DNA of 64,000 bases from Roseinatronobacter ekhonensis (GTDB lineage Bacteria; Pseudomonadota; Alphaproteobacteria; Rhodobacterales; Rhodobacteraceae), in contig NZ_UIHC01000006.1 of NCBI RefSeq assembly GCF_900499075.1, forward strand, positions 1 to 64,000, given 5' to 3'. The notes beneath the pieces are model-generated. The model was not told the DNA's origin. It saw only the letters and a list, made by a program, of their open reading frames with translations, and searched no databases. Below, one piece after another: positions 45,029 through 54,810 of this stretch (the first letter of the stretch is position 1; every line of letters starts with the position of its first letter). Position numbers and translations under genes: made by a program.

Positions 45029-45370
45029 CTATTCGGCGGCAGGAAGGGTTTGCGCTTGGGGCGATTCGGGATGGATGCGAAAGACCGTATCCATGCGGGT
45101 CAGCCGAAATACCTTGCGCACACCAGGCGACAGCGCGGCTATTTCCAGCGGACGCTCGGGGCCCAGCAGCTTCATTGCCCCCACAATCGCGCCAAGACCG
45201 CTGCTATCCATGAATTCGACCCTTTTCAGGTCCAGAATGACCGGATTTCCGGGATGAACGGTTGCGCTGCGAATCGCATCCTTGAACCGGATGGCTACGG
45301 CAGCGTCCAGCCGGGTTTCGCGCAGTTCGATCACAAGCGCACCGCCCGATTCGCCAAGTGCCATTTGCAT
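45029..45370 (-). CDS. STAS-domain anti-sigma factor antagonist
   Basis: A 113-aa SpoIIAA/RsbV-like STAS protein. The phosphorylatable Ser lies in RVEFMDSSGLGAIVGAM. It partners with the kinase encoded just downstream, forming a switch that could release a sigma factor or another target. No sigma factor or PP2C phosphatase gene is present in the window. Confidence 0.88.
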   Translation of the reverse strand: MQMALGESGGALVIELRETRLDAAVAIRFKDAIRSATVHPGNPVILDLKRVEFMDSSGLGAIVGAMKLLGPERPLEIAALSPGVRKVFRLTRMDTVFRIHPESPQAQTLPAAE

Positions 45371-45492
45371 GAGATGTCCTTTCTTGGCCGCTTGACCCGA
45401 CTCTAGCGTGAAAGTGTTACCAAGAGCTTGCCAGCTTGCGGCAGCGTGTCGGGCGCGCTAGGCAAACTAAACTGCAACGCCACGGGGGCACT

Positions 45493-46548
45493 ATGACACA
45501 TCTTTGGATACGCGCGGAAACGCGCCCGCAGGAGGAACGCGTTGGCATCTTGCCCGACGGGGTTGCTGCGCTGCGTGCCAAAGGGTTTCGCGTGACCATG
45601 GAAGACAGTCCGCAACGCGCGCTTCCTCTCGAGCCGTTCTTGAAAGCAGGTGCAACGCGCGCGGACTATGCCACCTGGCCCGATGCGCCCGACGATGCGA
45701 TCATTTTCGGGCTGAAAGAACTGCCCGAGGATGGCAACGCGCTGCGCCACCGCCATATCATGTTTGGCCACGCCTATAAGGGCCAGCCAGCGGGGCAAGC
45801 GCTGTTGCAACGGTTCCGCAAGGGCGGCGGCACGCTGTATGATCTGGAATACCTGACCGATCCGCAGGGCCGCCGCGTTGCCGCGTTTGGCTACTGGGCC
45901 GGGTTCGCGGGGGCGGCGGTGTCGCTGCTGGCATTTGCCGCGCAAGCACGCGGCGGTGTCTGCGCGCCGGTTGCGCGCTTTGCCGACAAGCATGCCATGG
46001 TCCATGCCGTGGCGCAGGCATTGCACGGGTTGGAGGTGCCGAGTGTTCTGGTCATCGGGGCGCTGGGCCGCGTGGGGCGAGGTGCCGTGGATCTTTGCGC
46101 GGCTGTGGGCGCGCCGGTCACGGCTTGGGACAAGGCAGAGACCGCGACCGGCGGCCCCTTTCCCGAAGTTCTTGCGCATGAGGTGTTCCTGAACTGTATC
46201 CTTGCCGTGCCGGGCACGCCGGTATTTGTCCCGCAATCCGCCGTCGCCGCGCCGCGTGCGCTGCGGGTGATTGGCGATATCGCCTGTGATCCGTCATCCG
46301 ATTTCTCTCCCGTCAAGGTGTACGACCGTGCGACCGACTGGACCCGCCCGGTGCTGCGCGTGCATGGCGCGCCTGTGCTGGACGTGATGGCAATCGACAA
46401 CTTGCCCTCGCTTTTGCCGATAGAGGCGTCAGAGGATTTCGCGGCCCAGCTTTTGCCTCATCTTGAAACGCTGGATGGTATCGACACCGGTGTTTGGGCG
46501 CGCGCGCGGGCCGAGTTTGACCGGCATGTGCAAAGGCTTGGGGCTTGA
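45493..46548 (+). CDS. Saccharopine dehydrogenase (NAD+, L-lysine-forming)
   Basis: A 351-aa member of the alanine dehydrogenase/PNT-like saccharopine dehydrogenase family (fungal LYS1 type), interconverting saccharopine and lysine plus 2-oxoglutarate. The N-terminus HLWIRAETRPQEERVGILPD, the middle FGYWAGFAGAAVSLLAFA and the Rossmann motif VLVIGALGRVGRGAVD fit the family. ATG 45493 is used; the frame from 45436 lacks support. No lysine-2-oxoglutarate reductase partner is adjacent. Confidence 0.87.
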   Translation: MTHLWIRAETRPQEERVGILPDGVAALRAKGFRVTMEDSPQRALPLEPFLKAGATRADYATWPDAPDDAIIFGLKELPEDGNALRHRHIMFGHAYKGQPAGQALLQRFRKGGGTLYDLEYLTDPQGRRVAAFGYWAGFAGAAVSLLAFAAQARGGVCAPVARFADKHAMVHAVAQALHGLEVPSVLVIGALGRVGRGAVDLCAAVGAPVTAWDKAETATGGPFPEVLAHEVFLNCILAVPGTPVFVPQSAVAAPRALRVIGDIACDPSSDFSPVKVYDRATDWTRPVLRVHGAPVLDVMAIDNLPSLLPIEASEDFAAQLLPHLETLDGIDTGVWARARAEFDRHVQRLGA

Positions 46549-46597
46549 TGTTTTAAGTTTGAAATATATGCTGCTGTATAGCTTGGGGAGGCAGTAT

Positions 46598-47386
46598 ATG
46601 ACAGAGATTATCGACTGGGACGCCGCGTTCGAGAATGGCGCTCATATTCCCGATGGGTCCGCGTATCCGGCAGCATGGCAGGCGCGGGCCTTGGAGTATC
46701 GCACGCAAGCGACTGCGCGGCTGGATCTGCCCTATGGCACAGGCCCGCGCGAACGCTTCGACCTTTTCTTGCCCGATACTGCGCCGAAAGGTCTGTGCGT
46801 ATTCGTGCATGGCGGCTACTGGAAGGCTTTTGATAAAACCACATGGTCGCATCTGGCCCATGGCGCGGTGGCGCGCGGTTGGGCGATGGCGTTGCCCAGC
46901 TATACGCTTGCGCCAGAGGCGGGGCTGCCTGAGATGACCGGGCAGATCGCGCGTGCGATTTCTGCGGCCCGCGCAGAGGTGCCGGGCCCGGTGCGGCTGG
47001 CGGGGCACTCGGCGGGCGGTCATCTGGTGGCGCGGATGCTGTGTTCCGATATGCCGGATGTGGCGCGGCAGGCTGTCTCTATCTCTGGCCTGCACGATCT
47101 GCGCCCCTTGCTGTACACGCGTATGAACGACATTTTGCAACTGACAGACCAAACGGCGTGCAACGAAAGCCCTGCGCTTCTGACCCCACGCGATGGCACC
47201 CGCCTGACGGCGTGGGTCGGCGGGCACGAGCGCCCAGAATTCCTGCGTCAGTCTGCGCTGATTCGAGAGGCATGGCCGCACACCAAGCTGGTGGTTGACG
47301 GCGCGTTGCACCATTTCAACGTGATTGCCGCCTTGGAAGACCCCGACAGCCCCTTGACCAACGCCATGATACAGGACGCGCCATGA
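46598..47386 (+). CDS. Alpha/beta hydrolase, kynurenine formamidase-like esterase
   Basis: A 262-aa alpha/beta hydrolase. The oxyanion motif HGGYW (in VFVHGGYWKAFDKT) and the nucleophile elbow GHSAGGH are those of arylformamidase/carboxylesterase relatives. The C-terminal His is in HHFNVIAALED. ATG 46598 has GGAGG 5-6 nt upstream. Its stop overlaps the next start (ATGA), coupling it to the beta-oxidation enzyme. The substrate is unknown. Confidence 0.82.
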   Translation: MTEIIDWDAAFENGAHIPDGSAYPAAWQARALEYRTQATARLDLPYGTGPRERFDLFLPDTAPKGLCVFVHGGYWKAFDKTTWSHLAHGAVARGWAMALPSYTLAPEAGLPEMTGQIARAISAARAEVPGPVRLAGHSAGGHLVARMLCSDMPDVARQAVSISGLHDLRPLLYTRMNDILQLTDQTACNESPALLTPRDGTRLTAWVGGHERPEFLRQSALIREAWPHTKLVVDGALHHFNVIAALEDPDSPLTNAMIQDAP

Positions 47387-49332
47387 GCATTTCGATTGCC
47401 CGCGAAGGGGATATCGCCCGCGTCACGCTGGATAACCCGCCGGTGAACGCACTTGGACAGGCGCAGCGCGAAGGGCTCGCGGACGCTGTGGCGCAGACCA
47501 ACGCGATGGACGGGCTGCGCGCTGTGGTGTTGCACTGCGCGGGGCGTAGCTTTGTTGCGGGGGCCGATATACGCGAATTCGGCAAGCCGCCGGAACCGCC
47601 GCATCTGCCCGATGTGCTGGCCCAGATAGAGGGCGCGCGCGTGCCTTGGGTGGCAGCCATCCACGGAACCGCGCTGGGCGGCGGGTTGGAGCTTGCCTTG
47701 GCGTGCCGTTACCGGGTGGCGGCGCGTGGCGCGAAGCTGGGCTTGCCAGAGGTCACATTGGGCTTGATTCCCGGCGCTGGTGGCACCGTGCGGCTGCCAC
47801 GGATTGTTCCAGCCACGCAGGCATTGCAGATGGTCGCGGGCGGCAAGCCGGTCGCCGCCGCGCAGGCGGCAGAGTGGGGCCTGATCGACCATCTGGCCGA
47901 CGGGGATGCCCTCGAAGCTGCTGTGCAATTCGCGGCAACTGTCGCCAAGCGTCGCGACCCCGGCCCGGTGTTGGCACGACCCGTTCAAAACCCCGACCCT
48001 GCGGCATTCGACGCGTTGGCCGACAGGTTGACGAAACGTGCGCGCGGCCAGCACTCGCCAATAGAGGCCGTGGCCGCTCTGCGCCGCGCGCTGACCCTGC
48101 CCGCGCCCGAGGCCATGGCGGCCGAGCGCGAAGCCTTTTTGCGCCTGCGCGACGATCCGCAATCCAAGGCGCTGGCGCATGTGTTCTTTGCCGAACGCGG
48201 TGCCGCGCGGCTGGACCGGCTGAAAGGGGTGGCCGTGCCTGCGCCCGAACGCGTGGGCGTGGTCGGCGGCGGCACCATGGGTGCTGGGATTGCAAGCGCG
48301 TGTCTGCTGGCGGGGCTGCGCGTGACGTTGCTGGAACAGACGGCAGACGCCGCGCAGGCCGCACAGGACCGCGTGACCGGCATTCTGCAAGACAGTCTGT
48401 CGCGCGGGGTGATTGCTCCCGACCGCCATGCCGCACTTGTGGCGCAGTTCACCGCCACGCATGACCCGACCGCCTTGGCCGATGCCCAGCTTGTCATCGA
48501 AGCCGTGTTCGAGGATTTCGATGTCAAGAAAGCGGTTCTGGCGCAGTTGGAATCCGTCACGCCGCCGGAGTGTGTGCTGGCCACCAACACCTCTTATCTG
48601 GATGTGAACGCCTTGGCGGCGACCATGTCCGACCCGTCGCGGCTGGTGGGGTTGCATTTCTTCTCGCCCGCGCATGTGATGAAATTACTGGAAATTGTCG
48701 TGCCCGATGGGGTGTCCGACACGGCGCTTGCGACCGGTGCCGCGCTGGCCAAAGCCTTGGGCAAGATCATGGTCTTCGCCGGTGTGTGCGACGGGTTCAT
48801 CGCCAACCGGATCATGTCGGCCTATCGCGCCGCGTGCGAACACATGCTGGAAGCGGGCGCTACGCCATGGGAGGTTGACGCCGCCATGGTCGATTTCGGT
48901 TTTCCGATGGGCATTTACCAGATGCAGGATCTGGCGGGGCTGGATATTGCCTGGGCCATGCGCAAGCGCCGCGCCGCAGAGGGCAAGCGCCCGGCAGACT
49001 ACGTCCGCATTCCCGATATTTTATGCGAAGCGGGCCGGTTTGGCCGCAAGGCGGGACGCGGTTGGTATGACTACACCACCGGAAAACCCGTGCCCGACCC
49101 AGAGGTCGAGCGTGTGATCGCAGCGGAGTCCGCGCGCAAAGGCATCGCGCGACGGCCTTTTACCGCAGAGGACATCATGGCGCGCATCCTGTCAGTCATG
49201 CAAGCTGAGGGCGCGGCGATTCTGCGTGAAGGGATCGCATCCCGTGCGGCGGATATCGACGTGGTGATGATCAACGCCTTCGGCTTTCCGCGCTGGACAG
49301 GCGGGCCGATGTATCTGCGCGACGCGTCCTAG
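47383..49332 (+). CDS. Multifunctional enoyl-CoA hydratase / 3-hydroxyacyl-CoA dehydrogenase
   Basis: A 649-aa fusion. Residues about 1-180 are a crotonase domain (GRSFVAGADIREFG oxyanion loop, GGGLELALACRYRVA, LPEVTLGLIPGAGGT). Residues about 290-470 are the NAD-binding hydroxyacyl-CoA dehydrogenase domain (VGVVGGGTMGAGIA, NTSYLDVNA, HFFSPAHVMKLLEIV), followed by two C-terminal domains. It resembles the peroxisomal bifunctional type. It ends soon after GFPRWTGGPM, about 40-50 residues earlier than many homologues. Confidence 0.9.
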   Translation: MSISIAREGDIARVTLDNPPVNALGQAQREGLADAVAQTNAMDGLRAVVLHCAGRSFVAGADIREFGKPPEPPHLPDVLAQIEGARVPWVAAIHGTALGGGLELALACRYRVAARGAKLGLPEVTLGLIPGAGGTVRLPRIVPATQALQMVAGGKPVAAAQAAEWGLIDHLADGDALEAAVQFAATVAKRRDPGPVLARPVQNPDPAAFDALADRLTKRARGQHSPIEAVAALRRALTLPAPEAMAAEREAFLRLRDDPQSKALAHVFFAERGAARLDRLKGVAVPAPERVGVVGGGTMGAGIASACLLAGLRVTLLEQTADAAQAAQDRVTGILQDSLSRGVIAPDRHAALVAQFTATHDPTALADAQLVIEAVFEDFDVKKAVLAQLESVTPPECVLATNTSYLDVNALAATMSDPSRLVGLHFFSPAHVMKLLEIVVPDGVSDTALATGAALAKALGKIMVFAGVCDGFIANRIMSAYRAACEHMLEAGATPWEVDAAMVDFGFPMGIYQMQDLAGLDIAWAMRKRRAAEGKRPADYVRIPDILCEAGRFGRKAGRGWYDYTTGKPVPDPEVERVIAAESARKGIARRPFTAEDIMARILSVMQAEGAAILREGIASRAADIDVVMINAFGFPRWTGGPMYLRDAS

Positions 49333-49385
49333 CCGTTGCCGCGAATCGGGCGCTGCGCTACCGTTTTCGGAAAGGGAGAGTTGCC

Positions 49386-49970
49386 ATGATCCGACACGCC
49401 ACCGCCGCTTTGCTTTTGCTGGCGTCTTCCGCTCAGGCCGATGACTGCGACGCGCTGTTTCTGCGCCTGCTGGTCGACGGCAACCCCGAGGTGCCTGTCG
49501 TCATCGAAGCCACGCAAAGCTTTAACGGGGCACCGCCCACGGTGACACGGCATTCCGCCGATTCAACCGGCGACTGGTTGAGCGAGGCAGTCGAGCCGCC
49601 GACGCTGCCATGGTCCATGCAGCGCGGCGATGTGATGTATATGTCCAGCGATGGCGGGCAAAGCTGGTCAGAGATCAACCGCTTCACCCAAGCGCAACGC
49701 GACGCGGCGCAGGACGTTTTGCGCACCGAGGCTGAAACGCGCCACGACGTTGCGTGCAGCACAGATATCCGTGACGGTGTAAGCTACCAACTGGTCGAGG
49801 GGCGCTATATTGCCAACACGCAGCAAGATGCGCAGATGTTCCTGCGCTACTGGCTGGAGGATGACGGCTGGATCGCGTTCCACGACATGCAGGTGCGCGC
49901 CGCGGCCTATGATCTGGACGTGACGCAGGTCTTGCAACGGGTCGAGCGGGTGGACTTGCCCACTCCGTAA
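49386..49970 (+). CDS. Hypothetical periplasmic protein
   Basis: A 194-aa protein with a signal peptide (MIRHATAALLLLASSAQA, cut before DDCDALF). The mature part has two cysteines that could pair (DDCDAL and VACSTD). GGGAGAG precedes the start. No family is recognised. It is convergent with der. Confidence 0.75.
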   Translation: MIRHATAALLLLASSAQADDCDALFLRLLVDGNPEVPVVIEATQSFNGAPPTVTRHSADSTGDWLSEAVEPPTLPWSMQRGDVMYMSSDGGQSWSEINRFTQAQRDAAQDVLRTEAETRHDVACSTDIRDGVSYQLVEGRYIANTQQDAQMFLRYWLEDDGWIAFHDMQVRAAAYDLDVTQVLQRVERVDLPTP

Positions 49971-49975
49971 CGGCG

Positions 49976-51430
49976 CTAACTCTCCCGCCGGCCTTCCAGA
50001 TGTTTGCGCAGCTTTGACGGGGGCGCTTTCTTGCGGCCCTTGAACGGGTTCTTGTCGTTCTGGCTGCGCATGAACATGCGGATCGGCGTGCCGGGCATGT
50101 CAAACGCTTCCCGCAGTCCGTTGACCAGATAGCGCGTATAAGCGGCAGGCAGGTCTTCGGGGTGCGAGCACATGACCACGAAACCGGGCGGACGGATTTT
50201 CGCCTGTGTCATGTAGCGCAGCTTGATACGCTTGCCGCCCGGTGCGGGCGGCGGGTGCGCCGTGACCATCGCTTCCAGCCATTGGTTCAGCTTGGCAGTG
50301 CCGACACGGCGGTTCCAGATATCATGCGCGCGCAAGATGGCGTCGTGCAGTCGGTCCAGCCCCTTGCCGGTTTTGGCAGAGACTGTCACCATCGGCGCGC
50401 CCCGCAACTGCGGCAACAGCTTTTCAAACTTGTAGCGCAGCTCTTTCAGCTTGTCCTGTTTCTCTTCCTCGATATCCCACTTGTTCACCGCCACGACCAC
50501 CGCGCGCCCTTCGGTTTCGGCGAAATCGGCGATGCGCAGGTCTTGCGACTCGAAGGGGATAGCGGCATCCAGCAGCACGACCACAACTTCGGCAAAGCGC
50601 ACGGCGCGTAACCCGTCGGCCACGGACAGCTTTTCGACCTTATCGACCACCCGGGCCTTTTTGCGCATGCCAGCCGTGTCAAAAATCCGCGTCGGCGTGC
50701 CCATCCAATCCAGCGTCAGAGAGATCGAATCGCGGGTGATCCCGGCCTCTGGCCCGGTCAGCAGCCGGTCTTCGCCCAGAATTTTGTTGATAAGCGTGGA
50801 TTTGCCCGCGTTGGGCCGCCCGATCACGGCCACTTGCAAGGGTTTGGCGGCGCTGGGTGTGTGGTCGGGGGCGTCGCCGTCCTCGGATACGTCAATATCC
50901 GTGGCGGGGGCGTCGGCCTCGGCGCGTTCTTCGAACCCTTCGGCAAGCGGGCGCAGAATGTGGTAAAGCTCGTCCATCCCTTCGCCATGCTCGGCGGACA
51001 GGCGCAGCGGTTCGCCCAGACCCAGCCCATAGGCGTCCAGCAACCCGGCTTCGCCCGCGCGCCCCTCGGCCTTGTTCGCGCCCAGAATGACATGCGTGCC
51101 GCGCTTGCGCAGGATATCGGCCAGCCCTTCGTCGCTGGCGGTCACGCCTGCGCGCGCGTCGATCAGGAACAGGCAGATATCGGCCATCTCTACCGCGCGT
51201 TCGGTCAGGCGGCGCATCCGGCCTTGCAGGCTGTCGTCGGTGGCATCTTCCAACCCAGCGGTATCAACGACCGTAAAGCGCAGGTCGCCCAGCCGCGCCG
51301 CGCCTTCGCGCAGGTCGCGGGTGACGCCGGGTTGGTCATCGACCAAGGCGAGCCGTTTGCCGACAAGCCGGTTGAACAGGGTCGATTTGCCGACATTGGG
51401 CCGCCCGATGATGGCGAGGGTGAAGCTCAT
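49976..51430 (-). CDS. der: Ribosome biogenesis GTPase Der (EngA)
   Basis: A 484-aa double GTPase needed for 50S assembly. Two G domains are visible: [14 protein letters not shown] at the N-terminus, and [14 protein letters not shown] with [11 protein letters not shown] and NKWD in the middle. A KH-like C-terminal domain follows. It lies downstream of bamB, as in many proteobacteria. Confidence 0.97.
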   Translation of the reverse strand: MSFTLAIIGRPNVGKSTLFNRLVGKRLALVDDQPGVTRDLREGAARLGDLRFTVVDTAGLEDATDDSLQGRMRRLTERAVEMADICLFLIDARAGVTASDEGLADILRKRGTHVILGANKAEGRAGEAGLLDAYGLGLGEPLRLSAEHGEGMDELYHILRPLAEGFEERAEADAPATDIDVSEDGDAPDHTPSAAKPLQVAVIGRPNAGKSTLINKILGEDRLLTGPEAGITRDSISLTLDWMGTPTRIFDTAGMRKKARVVDKVEKLSVADGLRAVRFAEVVVVLLDAAIPFESQDLRIADFAETEGRAVVVAVNKWDIEEEKQDKLKELRYKFEKLLPQLRGAPMVTVSAKTGKGLDRLHDAILRAHDIWNRRVGTAKLNQWLEAMVTAHPPPAPGGKRIKLRYMTQAKIRPPGFVVMCSHPEDLPAAYTRYLVNGLREAFDMPGTPIRMFMRSQNDKNPFKGRKKAPPSKLRKHLEGRRES

Positions 51431-51455
51431 GTTTCCCTCCAGAGAAACGAAGAAG

Positions 51456-51476
51456 GGCCCCGCACCAAGCGGGGCC
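51456..51476 (-). terminator. Hairpin between bamB and der
   Basis: GGCCCCGC pairs with GCGGGGCC around a 5-nt loop, in the 76-bp gap between bamB and der on the minus strand. The following bases are CTTCTTCGTTTC, only moderately T-rich, so it may attenuate rather than fully terminate. Confidence 0.55.
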
Positions 51477-51506
51477 TGTCAGATCGCGCAGCCTATAGAC
51501 CAATCC

Positions 51507-52820
51507 TTAGCGATAGGCCAGCAGGCTACCGTTGCGAGAGACAACATAAAGCGTGCCGCCGACCACGATCGGCGCGCTGGTGGCGCCAGAGGGCAGCTCG
51601 ATCTGTTCCACAAGCGCACCATTGGCCGGGTCAAAACTTCGGATCATCCCGTCGCTGGACGCGACAATCAGACGCCCGCCCGCCAGAAGAGGGCCGAAAT
51701 GCGCATAGATCTCTGCACGCTTCCTTTCGCGATCTGTTGTATGCAACGGCAAGGGCTGGCCCCAGATGAACGCGCCCGTTGCAGCATCCAGACGCACAAG
51801 GCGGTTGCGGTCCGACATCAGAAAGACCGACCCGCCCACAGGCCAGACAGGGCCATATGCGGCTTCGTCAGCGGTCCACAAGCGGCTGCCGTCGCGCAGG
51901 CTCAGCGCCATGACGCGGCCTGACTGGTTGCCGATGAAAACGCGGTCGCCCGAAATGACCGGATCGCCCGTGATGTCTTTGACCCGCGCATAAGCTACGC
52001 CCAAACGCGTGCCGGCAATATTCGTGCGCCAGGCAATCATGCCCGTGTCGCGTTCCGCTGCGATCAACTCTCCCGCAGGGGTCGGAAACAGCACCAGATC
52101 ACCAGCAACGGCGGGCGCCGCGCCGCCTACCATCGAAGCCACCGAAGGTGTGCCCGGCAATTGCCAGTCTGTTTTGCCGTCGCGCGTGTCGAGTGCCCAA
52201 GCGGTGCTGTCGGCCGCGACCACATACACGCGGTCGCCCGCAATGGTCGGAGGCGCTGTGACAGGCGCGTCAAAGGCTTTGGACCAGACAACCTCGCCAC
52301 TGCTGGCGTTCAGCACGGTCAGGCTACCGAAAGCAGAACTGACGTATACGCGCCCGTTTGCAAAAGCCAAACCGCCGCCCGACGCGCCATCAGCGCTCCG
52401 CGTGGCGCTTGGTGTCAGGTCGCGCGTCCAGACGGTGGTGCCTGCGGTGTTTGTTGCCGTCACCTGTGCGCGGCTGTCCAAGGTGTAGATAATCCCGTTG
52501 GCCGCAACGGGTTCGGCGGTAATGCGGTGACGGCGTCCGTCGCCTTGCCCAATGCCGGACGCCCATTGTTGCGTCAATGCGCCGCCAAGGGCCGGATGCG
52601 CGATCCGCGTGTTCGGGGTACCCAGACGGTGCGTCCATGCCGCGTTGACCTGCGTGCCCGGTAGGCGGATCGGTTCTGCGCGGCTGGCCGCGGCCTCGCC
52701 CGCGTCTTCGGCAAATGGGGCGCGTAGCGGAAAGCGTTCACCCTCAAGGATAAATTCGCGGTCGCAGGCGGCAATGGCCAGAGCCATGGCAAGCAAGGTT
52801 GCGGATGTCCAAAATCTCAC
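51507..52820 (-). CDS. bamB: Outer membrane beta-barrel assembly lipoprotein BamB (PQQ-like repeats)
   Basis: A 437-aa lipoprotein. The lipobox LAIAAC is at residues about 14-19. The rest is a PQQ-type beta-propeller with repeats such as VYVSSAFGSLTVLNASSGEVVW and GKTDWQLPG, split here. It is part of the BAM complex at the outer membrane. The gene order YfgM-like, BamB, Der is conserved. Confidence 0.9.
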   Translation of the reverse strand: MRFWTSATLLAMALAIAACDREFILEGERFPLRAPFAEDAGEAAASRAEPIRLPGTQVNAAWTHRLGTPNTRIAHPALGGALTQQWASGIGQGDGRRHRITAEPVAANGIIYTLDSRAQVTATNTAGTTVWTRDLTPSATRSADGASGGGLAFANGRVYVSSAFGSLTVLNASSGEVVWSKAFDAPVTAPPTIAGDRVYVVAADSTAWALDTRDGKTDWQLPGTPSVASMVGGAAPAVAGDLVLFPTPAGELIAAERDTGMIAWRTNIAGTRLGVAYARVKDITGDPVISGDRVFIGNQSGRVMALSLRDGSRLWTADEAAYGPVWPVGGSVFLMSDRNRLVRLDAATGAFIWGQPLPLHTTDRERKRAEIYAHFGPLLAGGRLIVASSDGMIRSFDPANGALVEQIELPSGATSAPIVVGGTLYVVSRNGSLLAYR

Positions 52821-52847
52821 CTCAGGCTCCTATTCGCTTTGCGCGCG

Positions 52848-53498
52848 TCACGCCGCGCCGGTTTCCGCACCCAGTCCGGTCAATAGCTGCGTAACACGTT
52901 GGCGCAACGCTTGCGACACGTCTGATTGTGCCAGCAAGTCCTGCAATATTTCAATCGCTCTTTCCGTCTCTCCGGCTTCCAGCGCCAAGAGCGCGCTTTG
53001 CTCCAACGCAAGCGGACGGAAAGGCTGGCCGGGTTGGGCAAGCCCTGCGATCACGGTTTGGCGTTCGGACAGCGGCAGCGCCCCTTCACCGGCCATAACC
53101 CGCTTGAGCGCGGCAAGCTGGCGGTAGGCGTCTGGCAGGCTGGTGTCTTCGGCAGCGGCCTGAAACGCATCCAGCGCGGCGGCGCGGTCGGTTTCCAGCA
53201 ATTCGCCCGCGCGCAGCAGTTGCAACACGCCTTGTTGCGCACCGGTGGCCTCTATCTCGGACAGGGCGGCGATGCGTGCATCCGTGTCATTGTTTTCCAA
53301 TGCGCCAAGAACCGCTTCGCCGAACGCCTCTGCGCTGGCCTGTGCGCTGGCCTTGCGCCATTCGTTCCATGCGGTTCCGCCCACGATCAACGCCACGACA
53401 AGCAGCGCGATCCAGCCGTATTTCCGCAGGTAATAAACCGCCCGGTCGCGCCGCAGCTCTTCGCTGACTTCGTCGATAAAACTCTCAGGATTGCTCAC
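52848..53498 (-). CDS. YfgM-type tetratricopeptide-like membrane protein
   Basis: A 216-aa protein with an N-terminal cytoplasmic stretch (SNPESFIDEVSEELRRD), one transmembrane helix (YGWIALLVVALIVGGTAW) and a periplasmic helical TPR-like domain. This is the architecture of YfgM, the SecYEG-associated chaperone adaptor encoded upstream of bamB. GTG 53498 has AAAGGTG upstream; GTG 53507 is the alternative. Confidence 0.85.
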   Translation of the reverse strand: MSNPESFIDEVSEELRRDRAVYYLRKYGWIALLVVALIVGGTAWNEWRKASAQASAEAFGEAVLGALENNDTDARIAALSEIEATGAQQGVLQLLRAGELLETDRAAALDAFQAAAEDTSLPDAYRQLAALKRVMAGEGALPLSERQTVIAGLAQPGQPFRPLALEQSALLALEAGETERAIEILQDLLAQSDVSQALRQRVTQLLTGLGAETGAA

Positions 53499-53703
53499 AG
53501 GGGGCACCTTTGGCTGGGGTCTTGCGCTGTCTTAGCGTGAAGCGGGGTAGATTGCCAAGCCCCGCAAACCTTCGTCGGCAGGCAATATCCACGCAAAGAA
53601 AAAGCACAATCGGCATTTTCTGCACCTGCAAAATAAATCTGAACTGGTCAGTCTAGCGTATCGGGTCTATATACGCGACTTGTATAAGCACCAAGAGGCG
53701 GCG

Positions 53704-54810
53704 ATGCGCATTTTTCCCCTGATCACGGCTTTGACCGTTATTGCCATGGTTTACATGCTGGTGATGGAGCGCTCGGCCTTGCTGAGCTTCGCCGGTGTTG
53801 TCACCGAAGCCAGCGCGCAGACCGAAGACGAGGGCGCACAGCCACGGGTGAAAGTCGTTGCCATGCGGTCGGTCGCCCAATCGGTCGACAGCAGTGTTAT
53901 CCTGCGCGGGCGGACAGAAGCGCCCCGTTCTGTCGAAGTGCGCGCCGAAACCTCTGGTCTGATTATCTCCGAACCGCTGCGCCGTGGCGCCAGTGTCGAA
54001 GCCGGTGATCCGCTATGCGAGGTTGCCCCCGGCGTGCGCCGTGCCGCGCTGGACGAGGCGCGCGCCCGTCTGGCAGAGGCTGAGATCAATTTCCGCGCCG
54101 CCGAAGGGCTGCGCGAGGGTGGCTTTGCTCCCGAAACGCGCGTGGCCTCTGCAAAAGCGGCACTGCAGGCCGCGCAGGCCGGACTTGACCGCGCAGTAGA
54201 AGACATGGCGCGGCTGGTGATGCATGCGCCGTTTGACGGTTTGCTGGAAACCGACACGGCCGAACTGGGTAGCCTTTTGCAACCCGGTGCGCTCTGCGCC
54301 ACGCTGATCCAGCTTGACCCCATGAAAATGGTGGGCTTTGCCACGGAATTGCAGGTCGCGCGGCTGAGCGAGGGGGCGCGCGCAGGCGCGCGTCTGGCAG
54401 GTGGGCGAGAGGTGTTCGGACAAGTCAGTTTCATTGCGCGGTCTGCTGACCCGCAGACCCGCACCTTCCGGGTCGAAGTTACCGTGCCCAACCCCGACAA
54501 TAGTATCCGCGACGGGCAAAGCGCCGACATCATGATAGAGGCGGATGGCCGCGAAGGGCATCTGATACCCGCCTCTGCGCTGACGCTGAATGACGCGGGC
54601 GCACTTGGTTTGCGGCTGGTTGATGACGCGGGCCATGTCACCTTTTCGCCGGCCACCGTGTTGCGCGATACCGACGATGGCATCTGGCTTGCGGGACTGC
54701 CCGAAGAAATCGGCGCTATTATCGTCGGCCAGGAATTTACCCGAGAGGGTGCCATGGTCGATGTGACATGGCGTGACGGGCAGGACGCGCCCGAGGGGGC
54801 TGCACAATGA
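53704..54810 (+). CDS. RND efflux periplasmic adaptor (membrane fusion protein)
   Basis: A 368-aa HlyD/AcrA-family adaptor. It has an N-terminal hydrophobic anchor (IFPLITALTVIAMVYMLVM), a lipoyl/hairpin region (EAPRSVEVRAETSGLI; LEEARARLAEAEINF-like helices) and beta-barrel domains (QTRTFRVEVTVPNP, IRDGQSADIMIEA). ATG 53704 follows AGAGG. Its stop overlaps the RND pump start (ATGA). Confidence 0.9.
   Translation: MRIFPLITALTVIAMVYMLVMERSALLSFAGVVTEASAQTEDEGAQPRVKVVAMRSVAQSVDSSVILRGRTEAPRSVEVRAETSGLIISEPLRRGASVEAGDPLCEVAPGVRRAALDEARARLAEAEINFRAAEGLREGGFAPETRVASAKAALQAAQAGLDRAVEDMARLVMHAPFDGLLETDTAELGSLLQPGALCATLIQLDPMKMVGFATELQVARLSEGARAGARLAGGREVFGQVSFIARSADPQTRTFRVEVTVPNPDNSIRDGQSADIMIEADGREGHLIPASALTLNDAGALGLRLVDDAGHVTFSPATVLRDTDDGIWLAGLPEEIGAIIVGQEFTREGAMVDVTWRDGQDAPEGAAQ

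Noticed and set aside
47248-48675. 475-codon open frame antisense to the beta-oxidation fusion
   Set aside because: Shadow frame; the plus strand has full crotonase and dehydrogenase motifs.
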